A DNA stretch of 64,000 nucleotides from Niallia sp. Man26 (GTDB lineage Bacteria; Bacillota; Bacilli; Bacillales; Cytobacillaceae), in assembly GCF_022049065.2 (NCBI RefSeq), contig NZ_CP095743.1, positions 325,001 to 389,000 on the forward strand. The letters are read 5' to 3'. The notes under the pieces were generated by a model. It was not told the DNA's origin. It worked only from the letters and a program-made list of their open reading frames with translations, and made no database searches. Made by a program: the position numbers and the translations under genes. Positions 37,605 through 52,102 of this stretch are shown here, piece after piece. How positions within the stretch are numbered: position 1 is the stretch's first letter; every line of letters starts with the position of its first letter.

Positions 37605-38933
37605 ATGAAAAAGTTTTTCAAATTTGAGGAACTGGGAACGAATTACCGTAAAGAGTTTGTTGGTGGTTTTACAACGTTCCTAGCAATGGCATATATATTG
37701 GCGGTTAACCCATTTACATTAACACTAGGAGATGTAGCAGACTTGCCGGATGCGCTTCGTATGGATTACGGTGCAGTGTTTGTGGCAACTGCATTAGCTG
37801 CAGCAGTTGGATCTCTTATCATGGGATTGTTTGCTAATTATCCAATTGCACTTGCACCAGGTTTGGGTTTAAATGCGTTTTTTGCATATACAGTTGTTTT
37901 AACACAAGGTGAGCCATGGGAATACGCTTTGGCAGCAGTATTTATTTCAAGTTTCTTCTTCCTGCTGTTGACGATTACCGGTCTTCGTGAAAAATTAATA
38001 AATGCAATACCAGTTGAGTTAAAGCTTGCAGTTGGAGCGGGAATAGGTTTATTCATTACATTCATCGGCTTGCAAAATGCTGAAATCATCGTCGACAATC
38101 CTGCAACATTAGTTCATATCGGTGATTTGTCAAAGCCTAGCACACTGCTGGCAATCTTCGGGATTTTCGTAACAATCATTTTAATGGTTAAAAAAATTCA
38201 TGGCGGCGTATTCTACGGAATGATAATTACAGCTGTGGTCGGAATGATTTTTGGTGTTATTAATACGCCATCAGGTGTTGTATCAGCAGTGCCAAGTATA
38301 GAGCCGACTTTCGGTAAATTGTTCTCCGCTTTCGGAGACGGAGCATTCTATACACAAAGCATGCTTGTTGTTATTCTTACATTCTTATTCGTAGATTTCT
38401 TTGATAATGCTGGAACATTGGTTGCTGTAGCGAACCAAGCAGGATTAATGAAAGACAATAAATTGCCAAGAGCAGGTAAAGCATTGTTTGCAGATTCTAT
38501 TGCTTCAATGGTAGGTTCTATCTTCGGAACTTCAACAACGACTTCTTTCGTTGAATCATCTGCTGGTGTTGCAGCAGGAGCTCGCTCAGGTTTTGCATCA
38601 GTTGTAACAGCAGGATTTTTCTTGCTTTCCCTGTTCTTCTTCCCGCTATTGGAAGTAGTTACATCTGCTGTTACTACACCGGCGCTAGTTGTTGTCGGAA
38701 TATTGATGGTATCGTCTCTAGGGAAAATTGATTGGACTAAGTTTGAAATTGCAGTGCCTTCTTTCTTGGTAATCGTGTCAATGCCTTTAACATACAGTAT
38801 TGCAACAGGTATTGCTGTTGGATTCATTTTCTACCCGATTACAATGCTGTTAAGCGGCCGCAGAAAAGAAATCAATCCAATCATGTATATTTTCTTTGCC
38901 ATCTTTGCACTATACTTTGTTTTCCTTCAATAA
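37605..38933 (+). CDS. pbuG: Hypoxanthine/guanine permease PbuG (NCS2/AzgA type)
   Basis: 442 residues, about 12 membrane segments. Conserved segments: REFVGGFTTFLAMAYILAVNP, ANYPIALAPGLGLNAFFAY (NCS2 signature), DFFDNAGTLVAVANQAGL and FGTSTTTSFVESSAGVAAGARSG (last one shown short: TSTTTSFVESSAG). Imports hypoxanthine and guanine. The start has AAAGGGGAAAAAAAGA before it. Dual control: guanine riboswitch and PurR boxes. A terminator follows. Confidence 0.97.
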   Translation: MKKFFKFEELGTNYRKEFVGGFTTFLAMAYILAVNPFTLTLGDVADLPDALRMDYGAVFVATALAAAVGSLIMGLFANYPIALAPGLGLNAFFAYTVVLTQGEPWEYALAAVFISSFFFLLLTITGLREKLINAIPVELKLAVGAGIGLFITFIGLQNAEIIVDNPATLVHIGDLSKPSTLLAIFGIFVTIILMVKKIHGGVFYGMIITAVVGMIFGVINTPSGVVSAVPSIEPTFGKLFSAFGDGAFYTQSMLVVILTFLFVDFFDNAGTLVAVANQAGLMKDNKLPRAGKALFADSIASMVGSIFGTSTTTSFVESSAGVAAGARSGFASVVTAGFFLLSLFFFPLLEVVTSAVTTPALVVVGILMVSSLGKIDWTKFEIAVPSFLVIVSMPLTYSIATGIAVGFIFYPITMLLSGRRKEINPIMYIFFAIFALYFVFLQ

Positions 38934-38946
38934 GGAATAAGATTTT

Positions 38947-38976
38947 AAAGGCTGCTATTTTTAGCAGCCTTTTGTT
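38947..38976 (+). terminator. Intrinsic terminator after pbuG
   Basis: AAAGGCTGCT / AGCAGCCTTT stem followed by TG TTATTTTTT. Confidence 0.85.
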
Positions 38977-38985
38977 ATTTTTTCG

Positions 38986-39014
38986 TTGACTTACAAGTTC
39001 GACTTTAATAACAT
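38986..39014 (+). promoter_or_regulatory. SigA promoter of glcT
   Basis: TTGACT (38986-38991), 17-nt spacer, TAACAT (39009-39014), 39 nt before the glcT start. Confidence 0.55.
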
Positions 39015-39052
39015 TAAATTACCTAGAAGTCTGTCGAAGTGAGGAAAAAATC

Positions 39053-39895
39053 ATGCCAAATTTACTAGTGAAAAAAGCGCTTAATAATAATGTGCTTATT
39101 GGTGAGCATCCTTCATATGGAGAAGTTGTGCTAATTGGAAAAGGAATAGGGTTTAACAGAAAGAATGGTGACTCTATTGACGCGGATGTAGTTGAGAAAC
39201 TTTTTGTTCTTCGCAATGAAAAAGAACAGATAAACTACCTGAAACTCCTTCCTCAAGTAGACAACGATTTGCTAGATGTTATTATTTCTTCTATAGAGCT
39301 TATTAAAAGCAAAACAAATGCGATGCTCAATGAGCATATTCATGTTGCGTTAACAGATCACATCATGTTTGCAGCTTCGAGATTATCAAATGGGCTTGTG
39401 CTAAATAATCCCTTTTTGATCGAAACGAAGGCTCTATATCCTTTTGAATATAAGATTGCTGAGGATGTAGTAAAGCTAATTAGTGAACAGACAAAAATTA
39501 ATTTGCCTGTAGGTGAAATCGGTTTCATCGCTCTTCATATCCACAGCGCAATGATGAATAGAAATCTTTCTGAGGTTAACCAGCATTCTCAATTAGTGAC
39601 ACATCTTGTCAATTTAATTGAAGAACAGCTGGAAATCGAAATTGATAAAGACAGCATTGATTATATGAGACTAGTGCGTCATCTTCGTTTTACGATTGAA
39701 AGAGTTCATAATGGGGAAAAAGTGGATGAGCCAGAAAAAATAACTTCTCTATTGAAAGATGAATATCCGCTGTGCTATAATCTCTCATGGAAGCTCATTA
39801 AAGTGATGCAACAATCATTAAAGAAACCTGTATTTGATGCGGAAGCTGTGTATTTAACAATGCATCTTCAGCGACTTCAAAAAAAGGTTAAATAG
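39053..39895 (+). CDS. glcT: ptsG operon transcription antiterminator GlcT
   Basis: BglG/SacY-type RNA-binding antiterminator, 280 residues. CAT RNA-binding domain (about 1-60, LVKKALNNNVLIGEHP and GKGIGFNRKNGD), PRD1 (about 65-170, conserved His in NEHIHVALTDHI) and PRD2 (about 172-280, ...DYMRLVRHLRFTIERV). Glucose uptake controls its phosphorylation by PtsG and HPr; unphosphorylated GlcT binds the RAT in the ptsG leader. GTGAGG site upstream. Adjacent to its target leader and ptsG. Confidence 0.96.
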   Translation: MPNLLVKKALNNNVLIGEHPSYGEVVLIGKGIGFNRKNGDSIDADVVEKLFVLRNEKEQINYLKLLPQVDNDLLDVIISSIELIKSKTNAMLNEHIHVALTDHIMFAASRLSNGLVLNNPFLIETKALYPFEYKIAEDVVKLISEQTKINLPVGEIGFIALHIHSAMMNRNLSEVNQHSQLVTHLVNLIEEQLEIEIDKDSIDYMRLVRHLRFTIERVHNGEKVDEPEKITSLLKDEYPLCYNLSWKLIKVMQQSLKKPVFDAEAVYLTMHLQRLQKKVK

Positions 39896-39910
39896 TTATT
39901 ATCTTATAAA

Positions 39911-40021
39911 CGTGTTACTGATTCGATCAGGCATGAGTGAAAAAGATGATTGAACGGAGTTATTTAGGGCAATATATCCCTGAACAGCTTTTTTCAGTTA
40001 CTTTTTACTCATGCCTTTTTG
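39911..40021 (+). promoter_or_regulatory. ptsG leader: RAT antiterminator with overlapping terminator
   Basis: A RAT-like sequence CGTGTTACTGATTCGATCAG (39911-39930) forms an imperfect stem GTTACTGAT-TCG-ATCAGGCAT and overlaps the 5' arm AGGCATGAGTGAAAAAG (39929-39945) of a long terminator whose 3' arm CTTTTTACTCATGCCT is at 40001-40016, followed by T5. GlcT binding to the RAT would stop terminator formation. The arms are about 70 nt apart with an inner TTAGGG/CCCTGA hairpin. Confidence 0.88.
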
Positions 40022-40086
40022 TTTTGCCTTTTGATAACGCTTTATGGGCTAGAAGAATTTTTTTAATAAAGTAGGAGGAAAAACGA

Positions 40087-42150
40087 ATGTTTAAAAAGAT
40101 TTTCGGTGTTTTGCAAAAAGTCGGAAAAGCACTTATGCTTCCGGTTGCATTATTGCCAGCTGCTGGTATTTTGCTTGCGCTAGGTAATGCGCTTCACAAT
40201 GAAGCATTGCTAGATCTTGCTCCATTCTTAGATAATAGTGGAGTATCGATGGTAGCGTCCGTAATGGAAAACGCGGGTAATATCGTATTCAGCAACTTGC
40301 CGCTGTTGTTTGCAGTTGGTGTTGCAGTAGGTTTATCTGGCGGTGAGGGTGTTGCTGGTCTTGCTGCAATTATTGGTTACTTAATTATGAACGTAACAAT
40401 GGGTACTGTTAAAGGCTATACAGCTGAATCTGTTAACGGTATCGATATTGCTAACGTACTTGGTATTCCAACGCTTCAAACAGGGGTGTTCGGCGGTATC
40501 ATCGTAGGTATACTTGCTTCTATGCTTTATAACAAGTTCTATGAAATAGAATTGCCATCATATTTAGGGTTCTTTGCTGGAAAGCGTTTTGTGCCGATTA
40601 TTACGGCAGGAAGTGCTGTTATCTTAGGTTTGTTAATGGTATTAATCTGGCCTCCAATCCAAACTGGTCTAAATGCATTCTCTCAAAACATGGTTAATGC
40701 AAACTTGACTATTTCAGCATTGATTTTTGGTATCATTGAACGTTCATTGATTCCATTCGGATTGCACCATATCTTCTACTCTCCATTCTGGTATGAGTTT
40801 GGACAATACACTACTGCTGCTGGTGATGTAGTACGTGGTGACCAACGTATCTTCATGGCTGAAATTAAAGATGGTGTACAAAACTTGACTGCTGGTACAT
40901 TCATGACAGGTAAATTCCCGTTCATGATGTTCGGATTGCCAGCTGCAGCTCTTGCTATTTATCATGAGGCACGTCCAGAAAGAAAAGCAGTTGTTGGTGG
41001 TTTGATGGCTTCTGCTGCATTAACTTCTTTCTTAACAGGTATTACTGAGCCTTTAGAATTCTCATTCTTATTCGTAGCACCAGTTCTATTCGGTATCCAC
41101 GCAGTATTTGCGGGTCTATCATTTATGACAATGCAACTGTTGGATGTTAAGGTTGGTATGACTTTCTCTGGTGGTTTAATTGACTATATTCTATTTGGAT
41201 TAATTAACCCACAAACAAATGCTTGGATTATCATTCCGGTTGGTTTAGTGTTCGCAGTTATTTATTACTTTGGTTTCCGTTTCGCAATCCGCAAGTTTAA
41301 CTTGAAAACTCCAGGACGTGAAGATGAAACTGAAGAAGAAGAAACTGCAGGCGGCACTACTAGCGACCTTCCATATGAAGTACTAGAAGCAATGGGTGGA
41401 CAAGAAAATATCGCTCACCTTGATGCATGTATCACAAGACTTCGTGTGTCAGTTAATGACATTAAAGATGTTGATAAAGATCGTTTGAAAAAGCTTGGTG
41501 CTGCTGGGGTACTTGAAGTCGGCAATAACATTCAAGCAATATTCGGTCCTCGTTCTGAAACAATTAAAGGTCAAATGAGAGATATTATGAGCGGTAAAAG
41601 ACCGCGTCCAGCTGCAAATGCTTCAATGGATAAAGAAGTGAAGCAGCAAATTGAAGAGGTAAATCCAAATGCTCTTAAAGGTGATGTTGACGGTGACGAT
41701 TCACTTGTATCACCAATTAAAGGTCAGTTGGTGCCAATTACAGAAGTTCCAGATCCAGTGTTCGCTGGTAAAATGATGGGTGATGGCTTTGCAATCATTC
41801 CATCTGAAGGTACTGTTGTATCTCCTGTTGACGGGAAAATTGTAAACTTGTTCCCGACAAAACACGCAATTGGTATTATGGCAGATTCAGGCCGTGAAAT
41901 CTTAATCCACTTCGGTATCGATACAGTGAAACTGAAAGGGGAAGGATTCGAAACTCTAGTAGGGGAAAATGACGAAGTTAAAAAAGGTCAGCCTCTATTG
42001 AAAGTAGACCTGGACTTCATTAAAGAAAATGCAACATCAACAACAACGCCAATTATCTTCACTAATTTAGCTGAAGGTGAATCTGTACAGATTAATAAAC
42101 CAGGCGATGTTGATTTGAATGAAGAAGATATTATTTCTATCGTGAAATAA
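40087..42150 (+). CDS. ptsG: Glucose PTS enzyme EIICBA (PtsG)
   Basis: 687 residues: EIIC (about 1-415, about ten TMs, [15 protein letters not shown]), EIIB (about 425-510, phosphocysteine C448 in [13 protein letters not shown]) and EIIA (about 535-687, H608 in [13 protein letters not shown]). Domain order CBA is as in B. subtilis PtsG. AAAGTAGGAGG precedes the ATG. Transports and phosphorylates glucose. Controlled by the GlcT/RAT leader. Confidence 0.98.
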   Translation: MFKKIFGVLQKVGKALMLPVALLPAAGILLALGNALHNEALLDLAPFLDNSGVSMVASVMENAGNIVFSNLPLLFAVGVAVGLSGGEGVAGLAAIIGYLIMNVTMGTVKGYTAESVNGIDIANVLGIPTLQTGVFGGIIVGILASMLYNKFYEIELPSYLGFFAGKRFVPIITAGSAVILGLLMVLIWPPIQTGLNAFSQNMVNANLTISALIFGIIERSLIPFGLHHIFYSPFWYEFGQYTTAAGDVVRGDQRIFMAEIKDGVQNLTAGTFMTGKFPFMMFGLPAAALAIYHEARPERKAVVGGLMASAALTSFLTGITEPLEFSFLFVAPVLFGIHAVFAGLSFMTMQLLDVKVGMTFSGGLIDYILFGLINPQTNAWIIIPVGLVFAVIYYFGFRFAIRKFNLKTPGREDETEEEETAGGTTSDLPYEVLEAMGGQENIAHLDACITRLRVSVNDIKDVDKDRLKKLGAAGVLEVGNNIQAIFGPRSETIKGQMRDIMSGKRPRPAANASMDKEVKQQIEEVNPNALKGDVDGDDSLVSPIKGQLVPITEVPDPVFAGKMMGDGFAIIPSEGTVVSPVDGKIVNLFPTKHAIGIMADSGREILIHFGIDTVKLKGEGFETLVGENDEVKKGQPLLKVDLDFIKENATSTTTPIIFTNLAEGESVQINKPGDVDLNEEDIISIVK

Positions 42151-42156
42151 ACTTTT

Positions 42157-42191
42157 TGAGAACCCGGCTGTTATTGCTGGGTTCTTTTTTA
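42157..42191 (+). terminator. Intrinsic terminator after ptsG
   Basis: AGAACCCGGC / GCTGGGTTCT stem (one G-T pair) followed by six T residues. Confidence 0.88.
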
Positions 42192-42242
42192 TATATATAA
42201 TAGAAGAAAGTGTTTTATGAATGATTTTTTTTAAAAGTTATG

Positions 42243-42271
42243 TTGACTATTGGGTTAGATGGTGATATTAT
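42243..42271 (+). promoter_or_regulatory. rrn promoter P1
   Basis: TTGACT (42243-42248), 17-nt spacer, TATTAT (42266-42271). Confidence 0.75.
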
Positions 42272-42316
42272 ATGAAAACAGCGTCTTTGAGGAACATCTT
42301 GTAAAAAAATAAGCTG

Positions 42317-42345
42317 TTGACTTTGAAGAAAAATGCTGGTATTAT
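42317..42345 (+). promoter_or_regulatory. rrn promoter P2
   Basis: TTGACT (42317-42322), 17-nt spacer, TATTAT (42340-42345). The tandem P1/P2 pair 74 nt apart is the usual Bacillus rrn arrangement. Confidence 0.8.
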
Positions 42346-42386
42346 TTAAAAAGTCACTTCTAACAGTGATTTAAAATTGCTCTTTG

Positions 42387-42414
42387 AAAACTGAACAAAC
42401 AAAACGTCAACAAT
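42387..42414 (+). other. 5' arm of the 16S processing stem
   Basis: This stretch beginning AAAACTGAACAAAC is nearly complementary over 28 nt to 44078-44105 after the 16S gene; together they enclose 16S rRNA and form the RNase III type processing stem. Confidence 0.75.
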
Positions 42415-42495
42415 AATCGTTTTTATAACTTGCGTTATAAAAATGAAAACAAAGTAACAAAAAGCTAGAGTTTAGCAAATGAGCTAATCTTACTC

Positions 42496-47613
<5,118 letters not shown>

Positions 47614-47618
47614 ACCTT

Positions 47619-47662
47619 AAAAAAGAGACAGCAGTCATTTTGACTGCTGTCTCTTTTTTTAT
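47619..47662 (+). terminator. Intrinsic terminator of the rrn operon
   Basis: AAAAGAGACAGCAGTCA / TGACTGCTGTCTCTTTT, a 17-bp stem with a short loop and T-run. Confidence 0.93.
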
Positions 47663-47703
47663 TTTGTTTCTTTCAAGTATCGGTTCCTTTGTAATTTGTT
47701 TAA

Positions 47704-47741
47704 AGAAAACGCTTGCAAGATATTAGAAACTAGTTTATCAT
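47704..47741 (+). promoter_or_regulatory. Promoter with overlapping cre-like site for the sugar ABC operon
   Basis: TTGCAA (47713-47718), 17-nt spacer, TATCAT (47736-47741). A cre-like AGAAAACGCTTGCA (47704-47717) overlaps the -35, compatible with CcpA repression. Confidence 0.6.
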
Positions 47742-47745
47742 TTCC

Positions 47746-47765
47746 TTATCGAAACGTTTCGATAA
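47746..47765. promoter_or_regulatory. Perfect 20-bp palindromic LacI/GalR-type operator
   Basis: TTATCGAAACGTTTCGATAA, a perfect palindrome with the central CG of LacI-family operators. It starts 4 nt after the -10 hexamer, over the transcription start. No LacI-type regulator gene is in the window. Confidence 0.8.
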
Positions 47766-47784
47766 ATCAGATTAGGAGGAATCA

Positions 47785-49029
47785 ATGATGGGCTTGAAAA
47801 AGAAGTGGTTTATTTTCGGCATTACAGCTTTACTGGCACTTGGTTTAATGGCAGGTTGTTCACAGAAAAGCAGTTCAAGTGATTCTGATGTATTAACAGT
47901 CTGGGGTATGGGAGATGAGGTAAAGCAGCTTCCAAAAATGGCAGAGGAATTTACGAAAGAAACTGGGATTGAGGTTAAAATACAGTCGATTCCGTGGGTG
48001 AGTGCTCATGATAAGCTGTTAACGGCAGTCGCCTCTAAAAAAGGACCGGATGTACTGCAAATGGGCACAACATGGATGCCTGAGTTTCAGGCAGCGGGAG
48101 CTCTTGCTGATATGGGGGAATACTTGGATAAATATCCGAATTTAAAACCAGACAACTTCTTTGAAGGTTCTGTTGAAACAACTCTTTTCGATAATAAATA
48201 TTATGGTATTCCTTGGGCTGCGGAAACCCGTGTCCTTTTCTACCGTACGGATATTCTTGAATCCGTTGGATATAAAAAAGCACCACAGACTTGGGAAGAG
48301 CTTAAGAATGCTGCTAAAAAGTTATCTGAACGCGGTGAAAACATGTACGGACTTAATGTAGATGCAAAGGAACAAACCTTGGCATTTATGTTTGCAAGAC
48401 AGAATGGATCTGCTTTGTTGTCTGAAGGGAAACCACAGTTTAATGAACAAGCGTTTAAAGACGCAGTTTCTTATTTAAATGATTTTATTCAAAAGGGTTA
48501 TGCTCCAAAGCAGGATTTAGGTATGGATGTCTCCCAAACATTTTCAGGTGATGCCATTGTTCCGATGTTTATAAGTGGGCCATGGATGGTCAAGGCAGTG
48601 AACGATACAGTTGAAGGTATTGAGGGGAAATGGGCAACCGCGGTTCTTCCAACTGGCGCGGATAATAATCTGTCTAGTTTGGGCGGTTCGAATCTGACCA
48701 TTTTTGAACACTCCAGTAAAAAGGATGAAGCAGCTCAGTTTATTGATTTTATGATGAAAAAGGAAAATCAGCTGAAATGGCTGGGACTGACTAATGCTAT
48801 GCCAACAGTGAAATCAGCCTGGGAGGATGATAGATTAGCAAAAGATCCATTATATGAAGTTTTCGGTCAACAAATGGAGGCTTCCCGCTCGATGCCTTTA
48901 ATACCTGAGTTTGAGGAAATCGCCCAAAATTACTTAAAGCATTTTGAACAAATCTATTTAGGTGGAAATAATGTTGAGAAGGAAATGGAAGCCTTTAATA
49001 GAGAGACAGAGGAATTGTTAAATAAGTAA
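47785..49029 (+). CDS. Extracellular sugar-binding lipoprotein of an ABC importer
   Basis: 414 residues, family 1 solute-binding protein. Signal peptide with lipobox LMAGC (cysteine at residue 25), then TVWGMGDEVKQL and the conserved IPWAAETRVLFYRTDIL. The start at 47785 has AGGAGGA 5 nt before it; the next ATG at 47788 is also possible. Binds an oligosaccharide or similar; the identity is not visible. Followed by two permeases. Confidence 0.92.
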   Translation: MMGLKKKWFIFGITALLALGLMAGCSQKSSSSDSDVLTVWGMGDEVKQLPKMAEEFTKETGIEVKIQSIPWVSAHDKLLTAVASKKGPDVLQMGTTWMPEFQAAGALADMGEYLDKYPNLKPDNFFEGSVETTLFDNKYYGIPWAAETRVLFYRTDILESVGYKKAPQTWEELKNAAKKLSERGENMYGLNVDAKEQTLAFMFARQNGSALLSEGKPQFNEQAFKDAVSYLNDFIQKGYAPKQDLGMDVSQTFSGDAIVPMFISGPWMVKAVNDTVEGIEGKWATAVLPTGADNNLSSLGGSNLTIFEHSSKKDEAAQFIDFMMKKENQLKWLGLTNAMPTVKSAWEDDRLAKDPLYEVFGQQMEASRSMPLIPEFEEIAQNYLKHFEQIYLGGNNVEKEMEAFNRETEELLNK

Positions 49030-49129
49030 TAGATGAGTGAGGGTAGCTTAAACGGGAAGTTTACTCAGCAAGCATTTATTAGCAGCAGTTTAACATACCC
49101 TCCTTCATTTACAAAAGGGAGTGCTAGTT

Positions 49130-50017
49130 ATGCGGAATTTTGTTAATAAAAGGGCGCCTTATTTATTCATTTCCCCTGCCTTAATTTTATTAATGATGTT
49201 TTCTTTAATACCTATTGTCGTAGCTTTTGTAATCAGTTTTACAGATATTAGCTTAATAGGCTTGGCAGATTGGTCACAAATTAACTTTGTTGGTATTGAT
49301 AATTATATAGATATTATGACAGATCCTCTCTTTTTAAAATCTATTGGTAATACGTTATTTTATGTCATTATTGGTGTTCCGCTGGTGATTATATGTTCCT
49401 TAGGAATAGCTGTATTAATCAACTTTGGCGAGAGTAGAGTCTTTCAATTTTTTCGGCTGATTTTTTATACTCCATCCATTACAAATGTTGTTGCCGTAGC
49501 TGTTGTATGGAGCTACTTATATAACCCCAGCTTTGGTTTTCTTAATTATTTATTATCATTGGCAGATATCCCCCCAGTTCCGTGGCTTCAGCATCCAGTT
49601 GTTGCTAAAATTTCACTAATAATTTTAGCCCTTTGGCGTGCAATTGGAACAAATATGATCATATTTTTGGCTGCTCTTCAAGGCATTCCAAAAGAGTATT
49701 ATGAAGCTGCTTCTTTAGATGGAGCTAACAAACGGCAGCAGCTGATTAAAATTACTGTGCCTATGCTGAAATTTGCAATCTTCTTTGTGACAGTCACGAC
49801 GATGATAGGCTGGCTCCAGTTTTTTGAGGAACCGTTTATTATGACGAATGGAGGACCTCTGGACAGTACTACTTCTGTATCTTTATTTATCTATCGCAAT
49901 GGCTTTCAATTTAGTAAATTCGGCTATGCAGCAGCAGGATCTTTCCTACTATTTATAGCGATAATAATTGTCACCTTGATTCAATTCCGTATGCAAAAAG
50001 TTAAGACGGAGGATTAA
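49130..50017 (+). CDS. Sugar ABC transporter permease (MalF type)
   Basis: 295 residues, six TMs. The EAA loop motif EYYEAASLDGANKRQQLIKITVPML is at about 190-214 (cited in short: EAASLDGANKRQQ). The start at 49130 follows AAAGGGAG; a GTG at 49121 overlaps the ribosome site and is rejected. Pairs with the next gene. Confidence 0.92.
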   Translation: MRNFVNKRAPYLFISPALILLMMFSLIPIVVAFVISFTDISLIGLADWSQINFVGIDNYIDIMTDPLFLKSIGNTLFYVIIGVPLVIICSLGIAVLINFGESRVFQFFRLIFYTPSITNVVAVAVVWSYLYNPSFGFLNYLLSLADIPPVPWLQHPVVAKISLIILALWRAIGTNMIIFLAALQGIPKEYYEAASLDGANKRQQLIKITVPMLKFAIFFVTVTTMIGWLQFFEEPFIMTNGGPLDSTTSVSLFIYRNGFQFSKFGYAAAGSFLLFIAIIIVTLIQFRMQKVKTED

Positions 50018-50033
50018 ATAGAGGAGGGATAAA

Positions 50034-50864
50034 ATGAATACAGCACATAAAAAGACAAAAGCTAGCAAATGGGTTGTTGCCATCATCCTTACTGCAGGCG
50101 GTATGCTTATGGTGCTTCCTTTCATTTGGATGTTGTTATCCTCATTAAAAACAGACACAGAAATCATGCAGTTTCCACCAACGATTTTACCGCAAGATCC
50201 CACTATGGATAACTTTAAAGAACTATTCTCTGCTTTTAACTTCTTTGTTTATTTTAAGAACACAATGATTATCGTTCTTTGTTCATTTGGAGGACTTTTT
50301 CTTAATGCGATGGCAGGCTACGGTTTTGCTAAATACAAATTTAAAGGAAAAAACTTTCTTTTCTATTTAGTGCTTGCAACGATGATGATTCCTGGACAAG
50401 TCACGATGATTCCGGTGTATTTAATCTTGAATGCGATGGGATTAACGAATACAATGGCGGGAATAGTCCTTCCTGGCTTAGTAGGTGCATTTGGCATATT
50501 TCTGTTTCGGCAGTTTATGTCTACAATATCAAATGAAATGTTTGAAGCTGCAAGGCTGGACGGAGCTAGTGAATGGAAAATCTTTTGGAGTATAGTTCTT
50601 CCTGTTTCGCGCCCTGTTCTAGCAGTACAAGGCATACTGACTTTCATTGGAGCCTGGAATTCGTTCTTATGGCCGTTAATTGTCGCCAATGATGAAAAAT
50701 ATTATACACAATCTGTCGGGCTACAGCTGTTAAAAGGGCAATATGCAAGCAATTATGCCTTACAAATGGCTGGTTCAACCTTCATGATTATTCCCATTAT
50801 CATCGTATTTTTAGTTTTTCAGAAGTATATTTTGCAAGGCTTCAATGTTTCTGGAATGAAGTAA
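50034..50864 (+). CDS. Sugar ABC transporter permease (MalG type)
   Basis: 276 residues, six TMs, EAA motif EMFEAARLDGASEWKIFWSI (about residues 163-182). Preceded by GAGGAGGG 8 nt before the ATG, 16 nt after the MalF-type gene. No ATPase gene follows; such importers in Bacillus use a shared ATPase such as MsmX encoded elsewhere (inference). Confidence 0.93.
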   Translation: MNTAHKKTKASKWVVAIILTAGGMLMVLPFIWMLLSSLKTDTEIMQFPPTILPQDPTMDNFKELFSAFNFFVYFKNTMIIVLCSFGGLFLNAMAGYGFAKYKFKGKNFLFYLVLATMMIPGQVTMIPVYLILNAMGLTNTMAGIVLPGLVGAFGIFLFRQFMSTISNEMFEAARLDGASEWKIFWSIVLPVSRPVLAVQGILTFIGAWNSFLWPLIVANDEKYYTQSVGLQLLKGQYASNYALQMAGSTFMIIPIIIVFLVFQKYILQGFNVSGMK

Positions 50865-50881
50865 TAATAATAAATAATATG

Positions 50882-50926
50882 AAAAAGGCTTAAAAGGAGA
50901 TTTTCCTTTTAAGCCTTTTCTATTTT
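50882..50926 (+). terminator. Intrinsic terminator after the sugar ABC operon
   Basis: AAAAGGCTTAAAAGGA / TCCTTTTAAGCCTTTT, a 16-bp stem with T-rich tail. Confidence 0.88.
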
Positions 50927-51031
50927 AAATACTCATACATATAAATAGGAAGAGATTTGTTTACAATTAAAAATTAAGGTAATTATAAAAAGAAACGCAC
51001 AATTAAATGCTGAAAAAAGGGTGATGGATTA

Positions 51032-51592
51032 ATGCTGGAAAACAGTGTTACAATGGTCGTAATCATATTAGTCATTAATATTGTATATGTGTCATTTTTT
51101 ACAATCAGGATGATATTGACTTTAAAAGGGCAAAGATATTTGGCGGCTTTTCTCAGCATGATAGAAGTAGTTATTTATGTCATCGGCCTCGGGCTGGTAT
51201 TAGATAATCTTGATCAGATTCAAAATCTAGTGGCTTATGCTGTAGGTTATGGAATTGGTGTTATCGTAGGCATGAAAATAGAAGAGAAGCTTGCGTTAGG
51301 ATACATAACAGTTAATGTTATTACGAAAGAATATGATAGAGATTTACCTAAGGCCTTACGGGAAAAGGGTTATGGAGTTACGAGCTGGGCTGCACATGGC
51401 TTAGAAGGAGACAGAATGGCTCTGCAAATACTGTCGCCGAGAAAATATGAGCTGCGCCTCTATGATACAATAAAGAACTTAGACCCAAAGGCGTTTATTA
51501 TTGCATATGAGCCAAAGACAATCTATGGCGGCTTTTGGGTAAAGAGCGTAAAGAAAGGAAAGTTATTTAATGGGCAAAAAGATGAAGTTTGA
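51032..51592 (+). CDS. yebE: DUF2179/UPF0316 membrane protein YebE
   Basis: 186 residues with three N-terminal TMs (about 5-25, 35-57, 62-82) and a soluble C-terminal DUF2179 domain ([27 protein letters not shown], cited short: [17 protein letters not shown]). Function unknown; position before yebG and purE matches B. subtilis yebE. AAAAGGGTGATGG precedes the ATG. Overlaps yebG by 23 nt. Confidence 0.9.
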   Translation: MLENSVTMVVIILVINIVYVSFFTIRMILTLKGQRYLAAFLSMIEVVIYVIGLGLVLDNLDQIQNLVAYAVGYGIGVIVGMKIEEKLALGYITVNVITKEYDRDLPKALREKGYGVTSWAAHGLEGDRMALQILSPRKYELRLYDTIKNLDPKAFIIAYEPKTIYGGFWVKSVKKGKLFNGQKDEV

Positions 51593-51767
51593 AGTACAAG
51601 AAAATGAAACGATTGATCAGTGTTTAGATCGGATAAAGAGTGAAGGCTACACTCCTGTAAAAAGATTAGAAAAACCGATTTTTAAAGAAAATGTAGTTAA
51701 TGGACAGAAATCTTATGAACCTGTAGCCAGCCAAATAGTGTTTGAGGCGGTTAAGCTGGAACTGTAA
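51570..51767 (+). CDS. yebG: NETI-motif protein YebG
   Basis: 65 residues with the family motif [16 protein letters not shown] near the N-terminus. Function unknown. AAAGGAAAG lies before the ATG inside yebE; an internal ATG at 51582 is the alternative start. Direct neighbour of the purine operon in Bacillus. Confidence 0.88.
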   Translation: MGKKMKFEVQENETIDQCLDRIKSEGYTPVKRLEKPIFKENVVNGQKSYEPVASQIVFEAVKLEL

Positions 51768-51810
51768 ATCACGAACAATAAATATGATATTAGTATAATT
51801 GTTCGATTTT
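51768..51810 (+). promoter_or_regulatory. PurR box pair upstream of the pur operon
   Basis: CGAAC (51772-51776) and the inverted GTTCG (51801-51805), 29 bp apart, with AT-rich flanks (ACGAACAATAA, AATTGTTCGATTTT). Matches the arrangement before pbuG. PurR represses with low PRPP. Confidence 0.85.
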
Positions 51811-51814
51811 TATG

Positions 51815-51844
51815 TTGACAACGGGTGAAAATGCTTGTTAATAT
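51815..51844 (+). promoter_or_regulatory. pur operon promoter
   Basis: Perfect -35 TTGACA (51815-51820) and an extended -10 TGTTAATAT (best hexamer 51838-51843 or 51839-51844, spacer 17-18), directly after the PurR boxes. Confidence 0.75.
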
Positions 51845-51891
51845 GGTATTGTGTTAATAAATAATATAAATGACAAACTAAATTTTAATAG

Positions 51892-51961
51892 CCCTCATAT
51901 ATAATGGGAATATGGCCCATAAGTTTCTACCTGGCTGCCGAGAACTGCCGGACTATGAGGG
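51892..51961 (+). ncRNA. Guanine-type purine riboswitch of the pur operon
   Basis: P1 CCCTCATA / TATGAGGG, L2 AATATGG, J2/3 TTTCTACC, P3 GGCTG.../CTGCC, L3 CCGAGAA, and GACTA at J3/1 (C, guanine type). The expression platform in 51962-52090 contains GATGCTTTCT paired with AGAAACATC and a T5 stretch, but the terminator is not certain by eye. Confidence 0.93.
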
Positions 51962-52102
51962 AAAGCAATAGAACGCCAGCAGAAGGGATTGGTATTTTTC
52001 CAGTCTTTTCAGGTTATTTGAGCTCTGGACGGATGCTTTCTCTCTATGTAGTAGAAACATCTGGGCAGGGCTTTTTATATGTAATAATTCAGGAGGAGAA
52101 AT

